From positions 1,550,001-1,614,000 of the forward strand of contig JACPYL010000010.1 in assembly GCA_016196065.1 (NCBI GenBank): a DNA stretch of 64,000 bases, read 5' to 3'. Both the position numbers and the translations under genes were made by a program. The notes beneath the pieces were generated by a model, which saw nothing but the letters and a program-made list of their open reading frames with translations, was not told where the DNA came from and did no database searches. This document shows positions 15,201 to 24,352 of this stretch, in pieces. This DNA is from Acidobacteriota bacterium (GTDB taxonomy: Bacteria > Acidobacteriota > Terriglobia > Terriglobales > Acidobacteriaceae). Positions within the stretch are counted from its first letter, which is position 1. Every line of letters starts with the position of its first letter.

Positions 15201-15668
15201 ATGGATCCTCGCGAGCACATTCGCCTCACCGGCTCCGCACTCAAGAACTGGGCGGTCGCCCAGATTCAGGATTCTATCGCCGTAGCTCTGCTCTGGCTGC
15301 TCGGCCTGTGGATCATTGGAGTGCCATGGGCTGCGCTCTGGGCGCTCCTGGCGGCGGCGCTACAAATCGTTCCCCACCTGGGCCCCGTACTTAGCCTGGT
15401 CGGCCCGGCGCTCGCAGCCCTTCTTCGCTGGCAGGATTGGGAACATCCCCTCTATGTCCTGATTCTCTATGCAGCCATCGTGGTCGTCGACGGCCTGCTC
15501 CTGCAGCCCTACATCATGCGCCGCGCCGCCAGAGTGCCGATGTGGGCGTCAATACTCGTCCCACTCGCCCTGGGATTCGCGATCCCTTTCTGGGGATTTC
15601 TCATCGCCCCGCCCTTGCTTGCCGTGGTGTACGCGTACAAAGCGAACAAAGATTCAAACCCCGGTTAA
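15201..15668 (+). CDS. Short AI-2E-family membrane protein (C-terminal half only)
   Basis: This 155-residue membrane protein has four to five hydrophobic helices. Its IVPHLGPVLSLVGPALAALLRW matches the conserved core of the AI-2E/PerM transporter family, and VDGLLLQPYIMRRA matches the following segment. Full members are about 350 residues, so the N-terminal half is missing. The sequence upstream is the ECF control region and does not encode the missing part. ATG 15201 is the best in-frame start, without a clear ribosome site. It could be a decayed remnant or a genuine short form. Confidence 0.6.
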   Translation: MDPREHIRLTGSALKNWAVAQIQDSIAVALLWLLGLWIIGVPWAALWALLAAALQIVPHLGPVLSLVGPALAALLRWQDWEHPLYVLILYAAIVVVDGLLLQPYIMRRAARVPMWASILVPLALGFAIPFWGFLIAPPLLAVVYAYKANKDSNPG

Positions 15669-15704
15669 GAGTTGTCATCCTGGGAGCGCGATCCAGTGAC
15701 GACT

Positions 15705-17429
15705 CTACGATCCCATCTTTCTGATGGCGTCGCGAAATCGCTGATGCTGCTGAGTCAGGTGCAAGAATTTCATCTCATCGTTCGCGCCCTTCGCACGAAT
15801 TATTTGGACCAATGCGTCTTTCTCCGCTCGCGTCCACGACGAAAGATCGCGCACGGTCATCAATGCCACAGAAAAGTTCTCGAGGTTCGCTTTGTCGAGT
15901 GCCGTCCACGATGCGGTATTCATTCCCAACATCTTTGCGATCTTTCTCGCCGATTCCGCACGCATCACGCGAGCGTCTCCTCCAAAGTCTCGCGCCATAC
16001 GAGCGTTGACCCTGAGTCCAATGTTCCGGGTCGAAAATCGATCCCACGCCCCTATTTCACTCGCGGGCAGGTCGTAGAAAACATGCGAAGCCGCCAGCCG
16101 TCGTAACGTGCGCGCCGAAGTTCGATACTTAGGATTCGCCGCGATCTTTTTCTCTTCACTCTGCACCAATCGCAACAGCTCCGGACGCCCGGGCCGAAAT
16201 CCCAGCTTCCGGTAGAACCAGAATGCGCCCGACTCGATCGCCTCTTCGTTGTCATGTCCGAGCTGATACGGATACACCGAAACACACGTAGTCCCCATCA
16301 GATGGCAAAGACCGCGCAGCACCTGCGCATAGACCCATCCGGCTTCACCGCCGCGGAAGGTATAGAACGTGTTGAAGCCGACTTCCATCCATTCGCATAG
16401 TCCGATCGCTTCGATGTAATTGATGGGCACGCCATTCTTGAAACTGAATCCGGCCACATAAGAACGCAGCGGCAAGCGGCGTTCAGGCGGAAGATTCCAG
16501 AAGTAGATCGACACGCCGCGGCCCACATCCGCCCGTACTACCGACGCCGGATCACCCAACGTAGTCCCGTATAGCTCGCGATACCGGACCAGCATTACTT
16601 CGCGGATGGCATCCATCACCCGCTCGCCGTCCCTGCGCGATAACTTGATGAGCGCCGGCGGTTTTTTCGCTAACTCTTTTGCGAGCGACACTTCGCTGCG
16701 ACTGATGAGCGGGCCATCGTGATAGAAGATCTCCGGGCGCGCAGTCGCCTTGCCGGATCTGACCGTGTTCCAATTCCGGGTGCGAGAGACCAGCGCATTG
16801 TCCAGATCCCATCGCAAGGGAAGCCGAAGAGAATCGTAGAGTTCGGCCTTCTCGCTATCCGGCAGCGACAGGTTTTCAAATTGCCGGATCAGCCATTCCG
16901 CGCTGCGGCTTTTTTTTCCGCGCGCCGTTTCCATCCACTTCTGCCAGGGCGTATCGGCCTCAACGAAGGCATCGTCCTCCAGGAGTGGCATGAAACGCGG
17001 CCAGGTCGTGACCGTTGTTCGCCCCGGTTCGCAGTTGTCCCACGCAATCTCGACTTTGTCCGGCATTTGGCCGACCAGCCAGCGGGCAACGTCGTAACCG
17101 AGCGTATCTTCCATCGTCGTGCCGGCGACACCGGCGAATTCGAATGTGTCCCATTCACTCAAATCCTCGCCGCTGGCGCGCAGGGCGGCGACCCGTTTCC
17201 AGAACGAGTTAAGCAGGCTTTCTGCTTTCCTGACGACAGCGGGCCCCTGCGGAAACGCTCGCAGGAAAAGCAGGGTTTCGTGAAAACGGATGAGGGAAGG
17301 GGCGCCCTTGAAACGTGCCTTCTCGAGTGCGCGGAGGGCCAGCAAGACCTGGGCCGAGCCGCCCACGCCAAAATCAAAGCGCGACTCTTCCAATCGGGTC
17401 AGGAGTCGATCGAGGGATTGGGTTGCCAT
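15705..17429 (-). CDS. Conserved-looking hypothetical protein with a GNAT-like segment
   Basis: This 574-residue soluble protein has no signal peptide or membrane segment. I do not recognise the whole family. Residues about 325-430 contain YVAGFSFKNGVPINYIEAIG, an N/GGEAGWVYAQVLRGL helix and GAFWFYRKLGFRP. The last resembles the C-terminal FYxKLGF element of GNAT acetyltransferases, and the preceding part could be the acyl-CoA-binding region. The first 250 residues include a Trp-rich EWDTFEFAGVAGTT. Base composition and codon use look native. It is read convergently with the short AI-2E gene. Confidence 0.7.
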   Translation of the reverse strand: MATQSLDRLLTRLEESRFDFGVGGSAQVLLALRALEKARFKGAPSLIRFHETLLFLRAFPQGPAVVRKAESLLNSFWKRVAALRASGEDLSEWDTFEFAGVAGTTMEDTLGYDVARWLVGQMPDKVEIAWDNCEPGRTTVTTWPRFMPLLEDDAFVEADTPWQKWMETARGKKSRSAEWLIRQFENLSLPDSEKAELYDSLRLPLRWDLDNALVSRTRNWNTVRSGKATARPEIFYHDGPLISRSEVSLAKELAKKPPALIKLSRRDGERVMDAIREVMLVRYRELYGTTLGDPASVVRADVGRGVSIYFWNLPPERRLPLRSYVAGFSFKNGVPINYIEAIGLCEWMEVGFNTFYTFRGGEAGWVYAQVLRGLCHLMGTTCVSVYPYQLGHDNEEAIESGAFWFYRKLGFRPGRPELLRLVQSEEKKIAANPKYRTSARTLRRLAASHVFYDLPASEIGAWDRFSTRNIGLRVNARMARDFGGDARVMRAESARKIAKMLGMNTASWTALDKANLENFSVALMTVRDLSSWTRAEKDALVQIIRAKGANDEMKFLHLTQQHQRFRDAIRKMGS

Positions 17430-17542
17430 AGGAAAGCCACACCAGCCTACCGCATGCTGTTCATTTCACTGTTATTTTCCAGGGTGACCGCTAAATGCCC
17501 CTTTCTAGCCACTGCAAACGAAGGATTTTCTCCGTATAACCC

Positions 17543-17551
17543 ATGCTATAA
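17543..17551 (+). promoter_or_regulatory. Extended -10 promoter upstream of yebC
   Basis: TGCTATAAT contains a perfect TATAAT (17546-17551) with the extended TG element. No good -35 is seen. The leader to ATG 17656 would be about 98 nt. Confidence 0.5.
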
Positions 17552-17655
17552 TCTCAGTTCGCCTGACCAGTTTTTCGTAGAGGCTATCCAGTGATTTCCT
17601 CCGCGGGCGACTTCTTAAATAACGCACTTCAAGTTCAATAGACCGAGGTATCCCT

Positions 17656-18402
17656 ATGTCTGGCCATTCTAAGTGGGCCACAATCAAGCATAAAAAGGGC
17701 GCGCTGGACGCGAAGCGCGGCAAGATTTTCACCCGTCTCATCAAGGAAATCGCCATGGCTGCCAAGAGCGGCGGCGATCCGGACATGAATCCGCGCCTGC
17801 GCACGGCGATCCTGGCCGCGAAGGCCGAGAACATGCCCGCCGACAACATCAAGCGTGCCATCCAGCGCGGGACGGGCGAACTGCCCGGCTTGACCTACGA
17901 AGAGTTCACGCTCGAAGGCTACGGACCGGGTGGCGTTGCGTTGCTCGCGGAAATCTCGACCGACAATCGCAACCGCACGGTCAGCGAAATTCGCCACGTC
18001 TTCGGCAAGAACAACGGCAACATGGCGGAAGCCGGCGCCGTTTCCTGGATGTTCCACAAGAAGGGCGACATCATCATCCCCAAATCCGTTGCCAAGGAAG
18101 ATGACTTGATGAACATCATCCTCGAAGCGGGTGGAGAAGATCTGAAGGACGAAGGCGAGAACTGGGAAATCATCACCGAGCCTTCCGCTTACGAAGGCGT
18201 GCTTGAGGCCGTCAAGAAGGCTGGCATCACGCCCGTTTCATCCAGCGTCGCGATGATTCCGCAGAACTACATCAAACTCGAAGGCCAGCAGGCGACCCAG
18301 ATGATCCGACTGGTGGAGGCCCTGGAAGACAACGACGATGTCCAGAACGTGCACTCCAACTTCGACATCGACGAAAAGCTTCTGGAAGAAGTAGCAGGAT
18401 AG
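17656..18402 (+). CDS. yebC: YebC/PmpR-family protein
   Basis: This 248-residue protein belongs to the widely conserved YebC family, of which members act as DNA-binding regulators or, in more recent work, help translation at proline-rich stretches. It starts [28 protein letters not shown] in near-consensus form. The core [21 protein letters not shown] is at about residues 95-115 and [14 protein letters not shown] follows. The C-terminal domain ends in [15 protein letters not shown]. Length is standard. A strong hairpin terminator lies 28 bp after the stop. Confidence 0.96.
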   Translation: MSGHSKWATIKHKKGALDAKRGKIFTRLIKEIAMAAKSGGDPDMNPRLRTAILAAKAENMPADNIKRAIQRGTGELPGLTYEEFTLEGYGPGGVALLAEISTDNRNRTVSEIRHVFGKNNGNMAEAGAVSWMFHKKGDIIIPKSVAKEDDLMNIILEAGGEDLKDEGENWEIITEPSAYEGVLEAVKKAGITPVSSSVAMIPQNYIKLEGQQATQMIRLVEALEDNDDVQNVHSNFDIDEKLLEEVAG

Positions 18403-18429
18403 TTTTTCGCGATCGGCACAAGATTCGAG

Positions 18430-18462
18430 AGCCGTCCTCGTCGGGGACGGCTTTATTTTTTT
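18430..18462 (+). terminator. Rho-independent terminator of yebC
   Basis: An 8-bp stem AGCCGTCC/GGACGGCT (18430-18437 with 18445-18452) is followed by TTATTTTTTT. Position and shape are typical. Confidence 0.92.
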
Positions 18463-18594
18463 CAAAACTCAGGTATCTAACGGATAGTTTTCAACATCAT
18501 CGTGGAAAACTCTGTGCAAAACGTGGGTGTATCTCCTGTAACCTTCTCTTAACAAATTGGTTCAGCATTCTGCACTGCATCGGGTGCTAGGCGA

Positions 18595-19374
18595 GTGAAG
18601 GCTGACGCCATATTTGTCCAGCAACATGACGACGTGAAGACGCGACTCGATAAACTTCTGGTGGAACGTGGCATCACGCCATCCCGTGAGCGCGCGCACG
18701 CGCTCATCCTCGCTGGAAAAGTTCTCGTCAACGAACAGAAGATAGAAAAAGCTGGCGCATCCGTGGACCCGGACTGTGCTATCCGCCTGCTCGGCGACGA
18801 TCTTCGCTACGTGAGCCGTGGTGGACTCAAACTGGAGAAAGCCCTGGCACACTGGCAGATCGATCTCAATGGGAAGACCTGTCTCGATGTCGGCGCCTCC
18901 ACCGGCGGCTTCAGTGACTGCATGCTCCAGCACGGCGCGAGCCGCGTGATTGCGGTCGACACCGGATACGGCCAGATGGAATTCCGCCTCCGCAACGATC
19001 CTCGCATGCAACTGCTGGAGAAAACCAACGCACGGTATCTCGTTCCGGAGCAGGTTGGCGCGCCAATTGATTTCGTCGCGATGGACGTCTCCTTCATTTC
19101 CGCGACCCTGGTGCTGCCCGCGGTTATCCTGTCATCCCGCATCGACATCAACCGCCCGTATCGGATGGTCGTCCTCGTGAAGCCCCAATTCGAAGTTGGC
19201 CGTGACCTGGTGGGCAAAGGCGGAATCGTACGCGACGCAGCCGCACAACAGGCCGCGTTAGTGAAGGTCGAGACTGCTCTCCGCAGCCTGGGTGCGAAGC
19301 GGACAGATTCCATCGAGTCTCCCATCCTAGGAGCGGAAGGCAATCGCGAATTCCTGCTGTTCGGAGAGTTCTAG
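18595..19374 (+). CDS. tlyA: TlyA-family RNA ribose 2'-O-methyltransferase
   Basis: This 259-residue protein has an N-terminal S4 RNA-binding domain (KTRLDKLLVERGITPSRERAHALI, residues about 15-70). An FtsJ-like SAM methyltransferase domain follows, with the SAM motif CLDVGASTGGFSDCML and the catalytic-region VAMDVSFISATLVLP. Family members methylate rRNA at a cytidine ribose; older annotations call them haemolysin A. The start is GTG 18595, with only a weak purine stretch before it. A later in-frame start would cut the S4 domain. Confidence 0.92.
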   Translation: MKADAIFVQQHDDVKTRLDKLLVERGITPSRERAHALILAGKVLVNEQKIEKAGASVDPDCAIRLLGDDLRYVSRGGLKLEKALAHWQIDLNGKTCLDVGASTGGFSDCMLQHGASRVIAVDTGYGQMEFRLRNDPRMQLLEKTNARYLVPEQVGAPIDFVAMDVSFISATLVLPAVILSSRIDINRPYRMVVLVKPQFEVGRDLVGKGGIVRDAAAQQAALVKVETALRSLGAKRTDSIESPILGAEGNREFLLFGEF

Positions 19375-19383
19375 GCGAGGTCA

Positions 19384-19462
19384 GAGGTTAGAGGTCTGAT
19401 TGCAAAGGTTAGACCCAGTCCCGGTAGTGTGATTTCACCTTTGCATTCCGACCTCTAACCTC
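19384..19462. repeat. Nested inverted repeat (intergenic hairpin element)
   Basis: Outer arms GAGGTTAGAGGTC (19384-19396) and GACCTCTAACCTC (19450-19462) are perfect complements, as are inner arms TGCAAAGGT (19401-19409) and ACCTTTGCA (19437-19445). More copies of the ACCTCTCACCTC word follow to 19493, and a similar word (GGTCAGAGGTGAGA) occurs at 30797-30810. It fills the tlyA-nadK gap. Confidence 0.8.
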
Positions 19463-19517
19463 TCACCTCACTTCCACCTCTCACCTCTGACCTTACTTCT
19501 GTACAATCGTGAGTTCC

Positions 19518-20402
19518 ATGCCAGAGTCTTCCAAAATCCTTGCCCGGCCAGTGACGGTCGCCATTATCTCGAAACCCGGTCGTCCGGAATTGTCGGACAT
19601 CCTGCCGCAACTTCACCAATGGCTAACCCAGCGAAACTATAAAGTGATGGTCGACCCGGAGAGCGCGCAATATTTCTCGTCGGCCGATGTCGTTGCGCGT
19701 AGTGAGATGGCGTCCCGCGCCCCCGGCCTCGCCCTGGTGTTAGGCGGAGACGGCACTCTACTTTCGGCGGCGCGCGCAGTGTGTCGGGCCGGGACTCTCA
19801 TCCTGGGAGTAAACCTGGGCACGCTCGGATTCCTCACCGAACTTGCTCTCGACGATCTCTATCCCGCGCTCGAAGCGATTGAAAAGGACCAGTACATGGT
19901 GGACAGCCGCGCCATGCTGAGTTGCTCCCTGGTTCGTGCAGGTGGCGCCGTCGCGACCCATATCGCCTTGAATGACATTGTGATCAGCAAAAGCGCGATC
20001 GCTCGTCTGAATCACTTCGAACTTTATGTCGACCGGGAATTCGTTTCCAGCTATCGAGCCGATGGTGTGATTGTCGCCACGCCAACTGGTTCCACCGCTT
20101 ATTCGCTGGGTGCAGGAGGTCCCATCCTGAAGCCCGACGTCAGTGCGTTTGTGATCACACCTGTGTCTCCCCATGGATTGACCCACCGCCCGGTGGTCGT
20201 GCGCGACAGCGTCGAAATTGAAATTCAGGTCGTGACGGGCGAAGAGCAAGCCTACTTGAGTCTCGACGGGCAGGTTGGCATGCCGGTGAGCGACGGGGAT
20301 ACTGTGCGCTGTGTCAAAGCGGAACATCCCGCCAGACTGTTGCGCTTCCGCAAAACGTTCTTCGAAGTACTCAGTACGAAGCTGAAGTGGGGAGAGCGTT
20401 AG
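19518..20402 (+). CDS. nadK: NAD kinase
   Basis: This NAD kinase (294 residues from ATG 19518) makes NADP from NAD with ATP or polyphosphate. The GGDGTLLSAAR motif is near residue 74, and the conserved NDIVISK and ATPTGSTAYSLGAGGPI blocks follow; the family's NE/D motif is NDIV here. The C-terminal SLDGQ matches the family. GTG 19509 in the same frame is an alternative start. No Shine-Dalgarno is visible; TACAAT at 19502-19507 is close to the start, so a very short leader is possible. An amidohydrolase gene follows 42 bp later. Confidence 0.95.
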   Translation: MPESSKILARPVTVAIISKPGRPELSDILPQLHQWLTQRNYKVMVDPESAQYFSSADVVARSEMASRAPGLALVLGGDGTLLSAARAVCRAGTLILGVNLGTLGFLTELALDDLYPALEAIEKDQYMVDSRAMLSCSLVRAGGAVATHIALNDIVISKSAIARLNHFELYVDREFVSSYRADGVIVATPTGSTAYSLGAGGPILKPDVSAFVITPVSPHGLTHRPVVVRDSVEIEIQVVTGEEQAYLSLDGQVGMPVSDGDTVRCVKAEHPARLLRFRKTFFEVLSTKLKWGER

Positions 20403-20444
20403 CCCCGAAAGGTTATTGCGACTGAGGTTTATCCCGGAGGAACT

Positions 20445-22130
20445 ATGAATCGGCATTTCCTGAAAGTCGCAATGCTGTTGACATGTGCGGTGTGTGCGCT
20501 CGCGCAATCCAAACCTGCGGCTGACCTCATCATCCGTAACGCGAAGGTCTGGACCGTCGACTCTGCTCGTCCAGAAGCCGAAGCGGTCGCCATCCTGGGC
20601 GATCGAATTGTCTCCGTCGGATCCAATCAGGAAGTTGAACTCTGGCGCGGACCGAATACTCGCGTGCTTGATGCAGCAGGGAAGCGCCTCGTCCCCGGAT
20701 TTAACGATGCTCACGTCCACTTCACATCGGGCGGCCAGCAACTCGACAACGTGCAATTGAATGACGCGACTAGCCAGCAGGAGTTCGCACGACGCATTGC
20801 AGAGCGAGCCAAGAAGACTGCTAATGGCGAATGGATGGTCGGCGGCGATTGGGACGAAACCAAGTGGACTCCCGCCCAACTTCCCACCAAAGAAGTGATC
20901 GACCCGATTACACCGAACACGCCGACTGCCCTCAGTCGCTACGACGGCCACATGATTCTGGCTAATTCTCTGGCGCTGAAGCTTGCAGGGATCACTGCCA
21001 AAACTCCCGACCCCGACGGAGGAGTTATCGTCCATGACGCGCAGGGAAACCCTACTGGCGCTTTAAAGGACGCCGCCAGTGATCTGGTTTTCAAAGTGAT
21101 TCCTGACCCGACCCACGACCAGCGCCGCCACATGGCGGAGCGCGCGCTTGCCCATGCCGCATCGCTCGGCGTGACCAGTGTGCAGGACATGAATCCCGAG
21201 TACGCCGACATCGCGATCTATGCCGAATTGCTCGAGGAAGGCAAACTGACCACCCGCATCTACGCCGCTCCGTTGATTTCGCAGGTCGATGACCAGGTGA
21301 AGATCGGTATTCGCCACAGCTTTGGCGGTCCCTACCTTCGCATCGGCGCGCTCAAATCGTATGCCGACGGCTCGCTCGGTTCCGGCACCGCATATTTCTT
21401 CGAGCCCTTCAACGACCAGCCCAATAATCACGGACTGCTCTCCGATGCCATGCACCCGATTTCGATGATGCGGGATCGCATGATGCGGGCTGACGCGTCT
21501 GGCCTGCAGCTCTGTACGCACGCGATCGGTGACGCCGGCATCTCCGCCATCCTGGATATCTACGCCGAAATCGACAAAGCACACGGCCCACGCGACCGCC
21601 GCTGGCGCATCGAACATGCCCAGCACATGGCCGCGAAGGACTTCGATCGTTTCGCACAACTGCATGTCATCGCATCCATGCAGCCCTACCATGCGATCGA
21701 CGATGGCCGCTGGGCCGAAGGACGTATTGGCCACGACCGCGCCAGCCGAACCTACGCCTTCCGCACATTTCTCGATCACGGCGTCAGGCTGGCCTTTGGC
21801 ACGGATTGGAGCGTCGCACCTCTGAATCCCATGCTGTCGCTCTATGCCGCCACGACCCGCGCCACACTCGACGGGAAAAATCCCAACGGATGGTTTCCTG
21901 AACAGAAGCTGACCATTAAAGAAGCCATCGAGGCGTACACCATGGGCTCTGCGTATGCGGAATTTCAGGAGACTGTTAAAGGCTCCATCACTCCCGGAAA
22001 ACTAGCCGATATGGTTCTGGTGAGCGACGATATCCTTGCGATCGATCCCGTCAAAATACGCGAAGTGAAAGTCCTGAAGACATGGGTCGGCGGCAAGTTG
22101 ACGTACGGCGACGACAACCCTCTCCGGTGA
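20445..22130 (+). CDS. Exported amidohydrolase, YtcJ-like (Amidohydro_3 family)
   Basis: This 561-residue metal-dependent hydrolase has a signal peptide (FLKVAMLLTCAVCALAQ). The metal site VPGFNDAHVHFTSG is near residue 85; GDWDETKW, ADGSLGSGTAYF, CTHAIGDAG, EHAQ and FGTDWSVAPLNPM follow in the order seen in YtcJ-type enzymes. Substrates of this group are mostly unknown amides or lactams. GGAGGA lies 6 nt before ATG 20445. An alpha/beta hydrolase starts 4 bp after the stop. Confidence 0.9.
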   Translation: MNRHFLKVAMLLTCAVCALAQSKPAADLIIRNAKVWTVDSARPEAEAVAILGDRIVSVGSNQEVELWRGPNTRVLDAAGKRLVPGFNDAHVHFTSGGQQLDNVQLNDATSQQEFARRIAERAKKTANGEWMVGGDWDETKWTPAQLPTKEVIDPITPNTPTALSRYDGHMILANSLALKLAGITAKTPDPDGGVIVHDAQGNPTGALKDAASDLVFKVIPDPTHDQRRHMAERALAHAASLGVTSVQDMNPEYADIAIYAELLEEGKLTTRIYAAPLISQVDDQVKIGIRHSFGGPYLRIGALKSYADGSLGSGTAYFFEPFNDQPNNHGLLSDAMHPISMMRDRMMRADASGLQLCTHAIGDAGISAILDIYAEIDKAHGPRDRRWRIEHAQHMAAKDFDRFAQLHVIASMQPYHAIDDGRWAEGRIGHDRASRTYAFRTFLDHGVRLAFGTDWSVAPLNPMLSLYAATTRATLDGKNPNGWFPEQKLTIKEAIEAYTMGSAYAEFQETVKGSITPGKLADMVLVSDDILAIDPVKIREVKVLKTWVGGKLTYGDDNPLR

Positions 22131-22134
22131 CCTC

Positions 22135-23007
22135 GTGAACGAAGCGCTGCCAGGAATCAACGAGCATGAGTTTGACGCGGCGGGAGTTCGCCTCCATTAT
22201 GCGGAAGGCCCATCCAATGGCCCGCCGCTGGTTCTGCTGCACGGCCTGGGACGTCGCTGGCAGGTATTTCTTCCGCTCATTCCCGCGCTCAGCATGCGCT
22301 GGCACATTTTCGCTCCCGATTTTCGCGGACATGGCAAATCCAGCCGAGTCGCTCGCGGCTACGGAGGCACTCATTACGCGGAGGATGTCACCCACTTTCT
22401 CCGGGAGTGCGTACCCGCCAACGCCATTGTCTTCGGACATTCGCTCGGTGGCATGGTTGCGATGTGGATCGCCAGCCATCATCCGGAACTGGTACGCGCG
22501 CTCATTCTGGGCGACAACATGATTGTGACCGAGCATACTCCCAGCCCGATGTATGTCGCTCTCTTCACCGGCTTGCGCGATTTGGCACGCAAAGGTGGCT
22601 CGGTCGAAGAGATTGCGACTGGTATCGGCCGTATCGAACTGCCCGTGCGCGGCACAACGGAATCGGTGTTCATCAGAAATCTTCCCGGCAACGACGAAGC
22701 CTATCTACTCTCGTGGGCGAGAAGCGTTGCGCAAGCCGATCCCGACACTTACGCAATGGCGATCGACGGCTCCGCGCTGGGAGCCTGGAATGGTGAGACG
22801 GTCTTGCGGGGGATCATTTGCCCAACACTGCTGTTGCAGGCAAATCGTGAACTAGGAGGACTAATGTCCGATGCCGACGTTGCCCTCGCCACGCGCCTGC
22901 TGCCGCACCATGCTCACGTCCAGCTTCGTACTCTGGGCCACGCCTTGTTCATCCAACAGCCGGAGCCCGTCCTGAGGGCAGTGACGAATTTTCTGGAGTC
23001 GCTGTAA
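22135..23007 (+). CDS. Alpha/beta-fold hydrolase
   Basis: This 290-residue hydrolase has the oxyanion-hole HGLG near residue 38, the nucleophile elbow GHSLGG near residue 103 and a C-terminal GHALF that supplies the catalytic His. The core PDFRGHGKS is typical of esterase/C-C hydrolase members. It starts at GTG 22135, 4 bp after the amidohydrolase stop, so it is very likely translated from the same mRNA. There is no leader, so it acts in the cytoplasm. Substrate unknown. Confidence 0.88.
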   Translation: MNEALPGINEHEFDAAGVRLHYAEGPSNGPPLVLLHGLGRRWQVFLPLIPALSMRWHIFAPDFRGHGKSSRVARGYGGTHYAEDVTHFLRECVPANAIVFGHSLGGMVAMWIASHHPELVRALILGDNMIVTEHTPSPMYVALFTGLRDLARKGGSVEEIATGIGRIELPVRGTTESVFIRNLPGNDEAYLLSWARSVAQADPDTYAMAIDGSALGAWNGETVLRGIICPTLLLQANRELGGLMSDADVALATRLLPHHAHVQLRTLGHALFIQQPEPVLRAVTNFLESL

Positions 23008-23044
23008 AACGGTCCTCACAGCGCAGATCATCATCGCCCAGCAC

Positions 23045-24352
23045 TCAGAGCTCCTCCAGCCTTAACTGGTCCCGCACATTCTCGCGTCTTCGAATGACCC
23101 GCGCCTTCTTTCCGTCCACCAGTACTTCCGCCGGTTTTCCGCGCGTGTTGTAGTTCGATCCGAGCGCAGCGCCGTAGGCGCCGGCATCGAGAATTGCCAG
23201 TAGGTCTCCCTCTCGTACAACCGGGAGCTGCCTGTCTCGTGCGAAAAAGTCGCCGGTTTCGCATACTGGTCCCACGATGTCGGTGGTCTCTGTTTCGCTC
23301 GACGTTCGAACCACCGGCACAATCTCGTGGTGCGCCCCGTACAACGAAGGACGCAACAGGTCATTCATGCCAGCATCCACGATGAGGAAGCGCTTGTCGT
23401 GATTTGCCTTGCGGTAGATCACGCGAGTCAACAGCACGCCCGCAGCTCCTACAATCGATCGTCCCGGCTCCAGCAACAAATGCACCTTCAGTCCCTGTAA
23501 CGGTTGCAATACTGAGGCAGCATAGGCCGCGATCTGGTCACCAAATTGTTCCTGCGTACCCTCGTACGAGATCCCCAACCCGCCGCCTGCATCCACATAG
23601 CGAATGTCATGACCGGCACCGCGTAGTTCCCGAACAAGATCCGCGACTCGTTCCAACGCTTCTGCAAATGAACTGACATCCGCAATCTGCGATCCGATGT
23701 GTACGCTCACTCCGCTGACTTTCAAAGACGGATGCTGCGCTGCTTCCGCGTAGAGTTCGCGTGCCTCCGGAATCGGCACGCCAAATTTGTGCTGGTGCAG
23801 TCCCGTGGAAATGTAAGGATGCGTCTTCGCCGAAACGTCAGGGTTTACCCGGACTGCCACCGCCGCGCGCTTCTTTAATCGTGCTGCGGTTGCCGCCAAT
23901 ACTCGCAACTCCGAGGCGCTTTCAATATTGAAGAGAAGGATCCCCGCCTTGAGCGCGAGTTCCATTTCCGCCACGGTCTTCCCGACTCCTGAGAACACAA
24001 CCTGGCGCGCGGCTGTCTTTCTCACTCGTAAGACTCGCTCGAGTTCTCCGCCCGACACGATGTCGAATCCTGCTCCGGCACGCTCCACCAACCGCAAGAT
24101 AGACAGCGTCGAATTCGCTTTGACCGAGTAACAGAGGGTATGGGGGACGGCCCGAAAGGCCCGAGCAAATGCTTGCAGGCGTGCCCGGATCATCTCGGAC
24201 GAGTACACATACAGGGGAGTCCCATACCGTCCCGCCAGTTTCACAAGCGGAGTAGCTTCGCAGAACAGTTCTGCGTCGCCCACGTCGCGAACGACATGGG
24301 AATAAGAAAGGGAAGGTGAGCGAACAAGCTCTGTTTTCGGACGGCGCGTCAC
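23045..24352 (-). CDS. lysA: Diaminopimelate decarboxylase
   Basis: This 435-residue PLP enzyme makes L-lysine from meso-diaminopimelate. PLP-Lys lies in CYSVKANS near residue 70; GGGLGISYEG, EPGRSIVG, DAGMNDLLRPSLY and CETGDFFARDR mark the rest of the active site. The start is GTG 24352, whose GTGA overlaps the TGA stop of the upstream phosphatase, so translation is coupled; the open frame continues further but only inside that gene. Its place downstream of a GAF-PP2C gene is unusual for a biosynthetic gene. Confidence 0.95.
   Translation of the reverse strand: MTRRPKTELVRSPSLSYSHVVRDVGDAELFCEATPLVKLAGRYGTPLYVYSSEMIRARLQAFARAFRAVPHTLCYSVKANSTLSILRLVERAGAGFDIVSGGELERVLRVRKTAARQVVFSGVGKTVAEMELALKAGILLFNIESASELRVLAATAARLKKRAAVAVRVNPDVSAKTHPYISTGLHQHKFGVPIPEARELYAEAAQHPSLKVSGVSVHIGSQIADVSSFAEALERVADLVRELRGAGHDIRYVDAGGGLGISYEGTQEQFGDQIAAYAASVLQPLQGLKVHLLLEPGRSIVGAAGVLLTRVIYRKANHDKRFLIVDAGMNDLLRPSLYGAHHEIVPVVRTSSETETTDIVGPVCETGDFFARDRQLPVVREGDLLAILDAGAYGAALGSNYNTRGKPAEVLVDGKKARVIRRRENVRDQLRLEEL

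Noticed and set aside
16719-17594. 291-residue plus-strand frame over the GNAT-like gene
   Set aside because: Shadow frame running into the yebC promoter; the minus-strand frame is longer and protein-like.
19758-21035. 425-residue minus-strand frame across nadK and the amidohydrolase
   Set aside because: Spans two convincing plus-strand genes and their gap; no domain or start signal.
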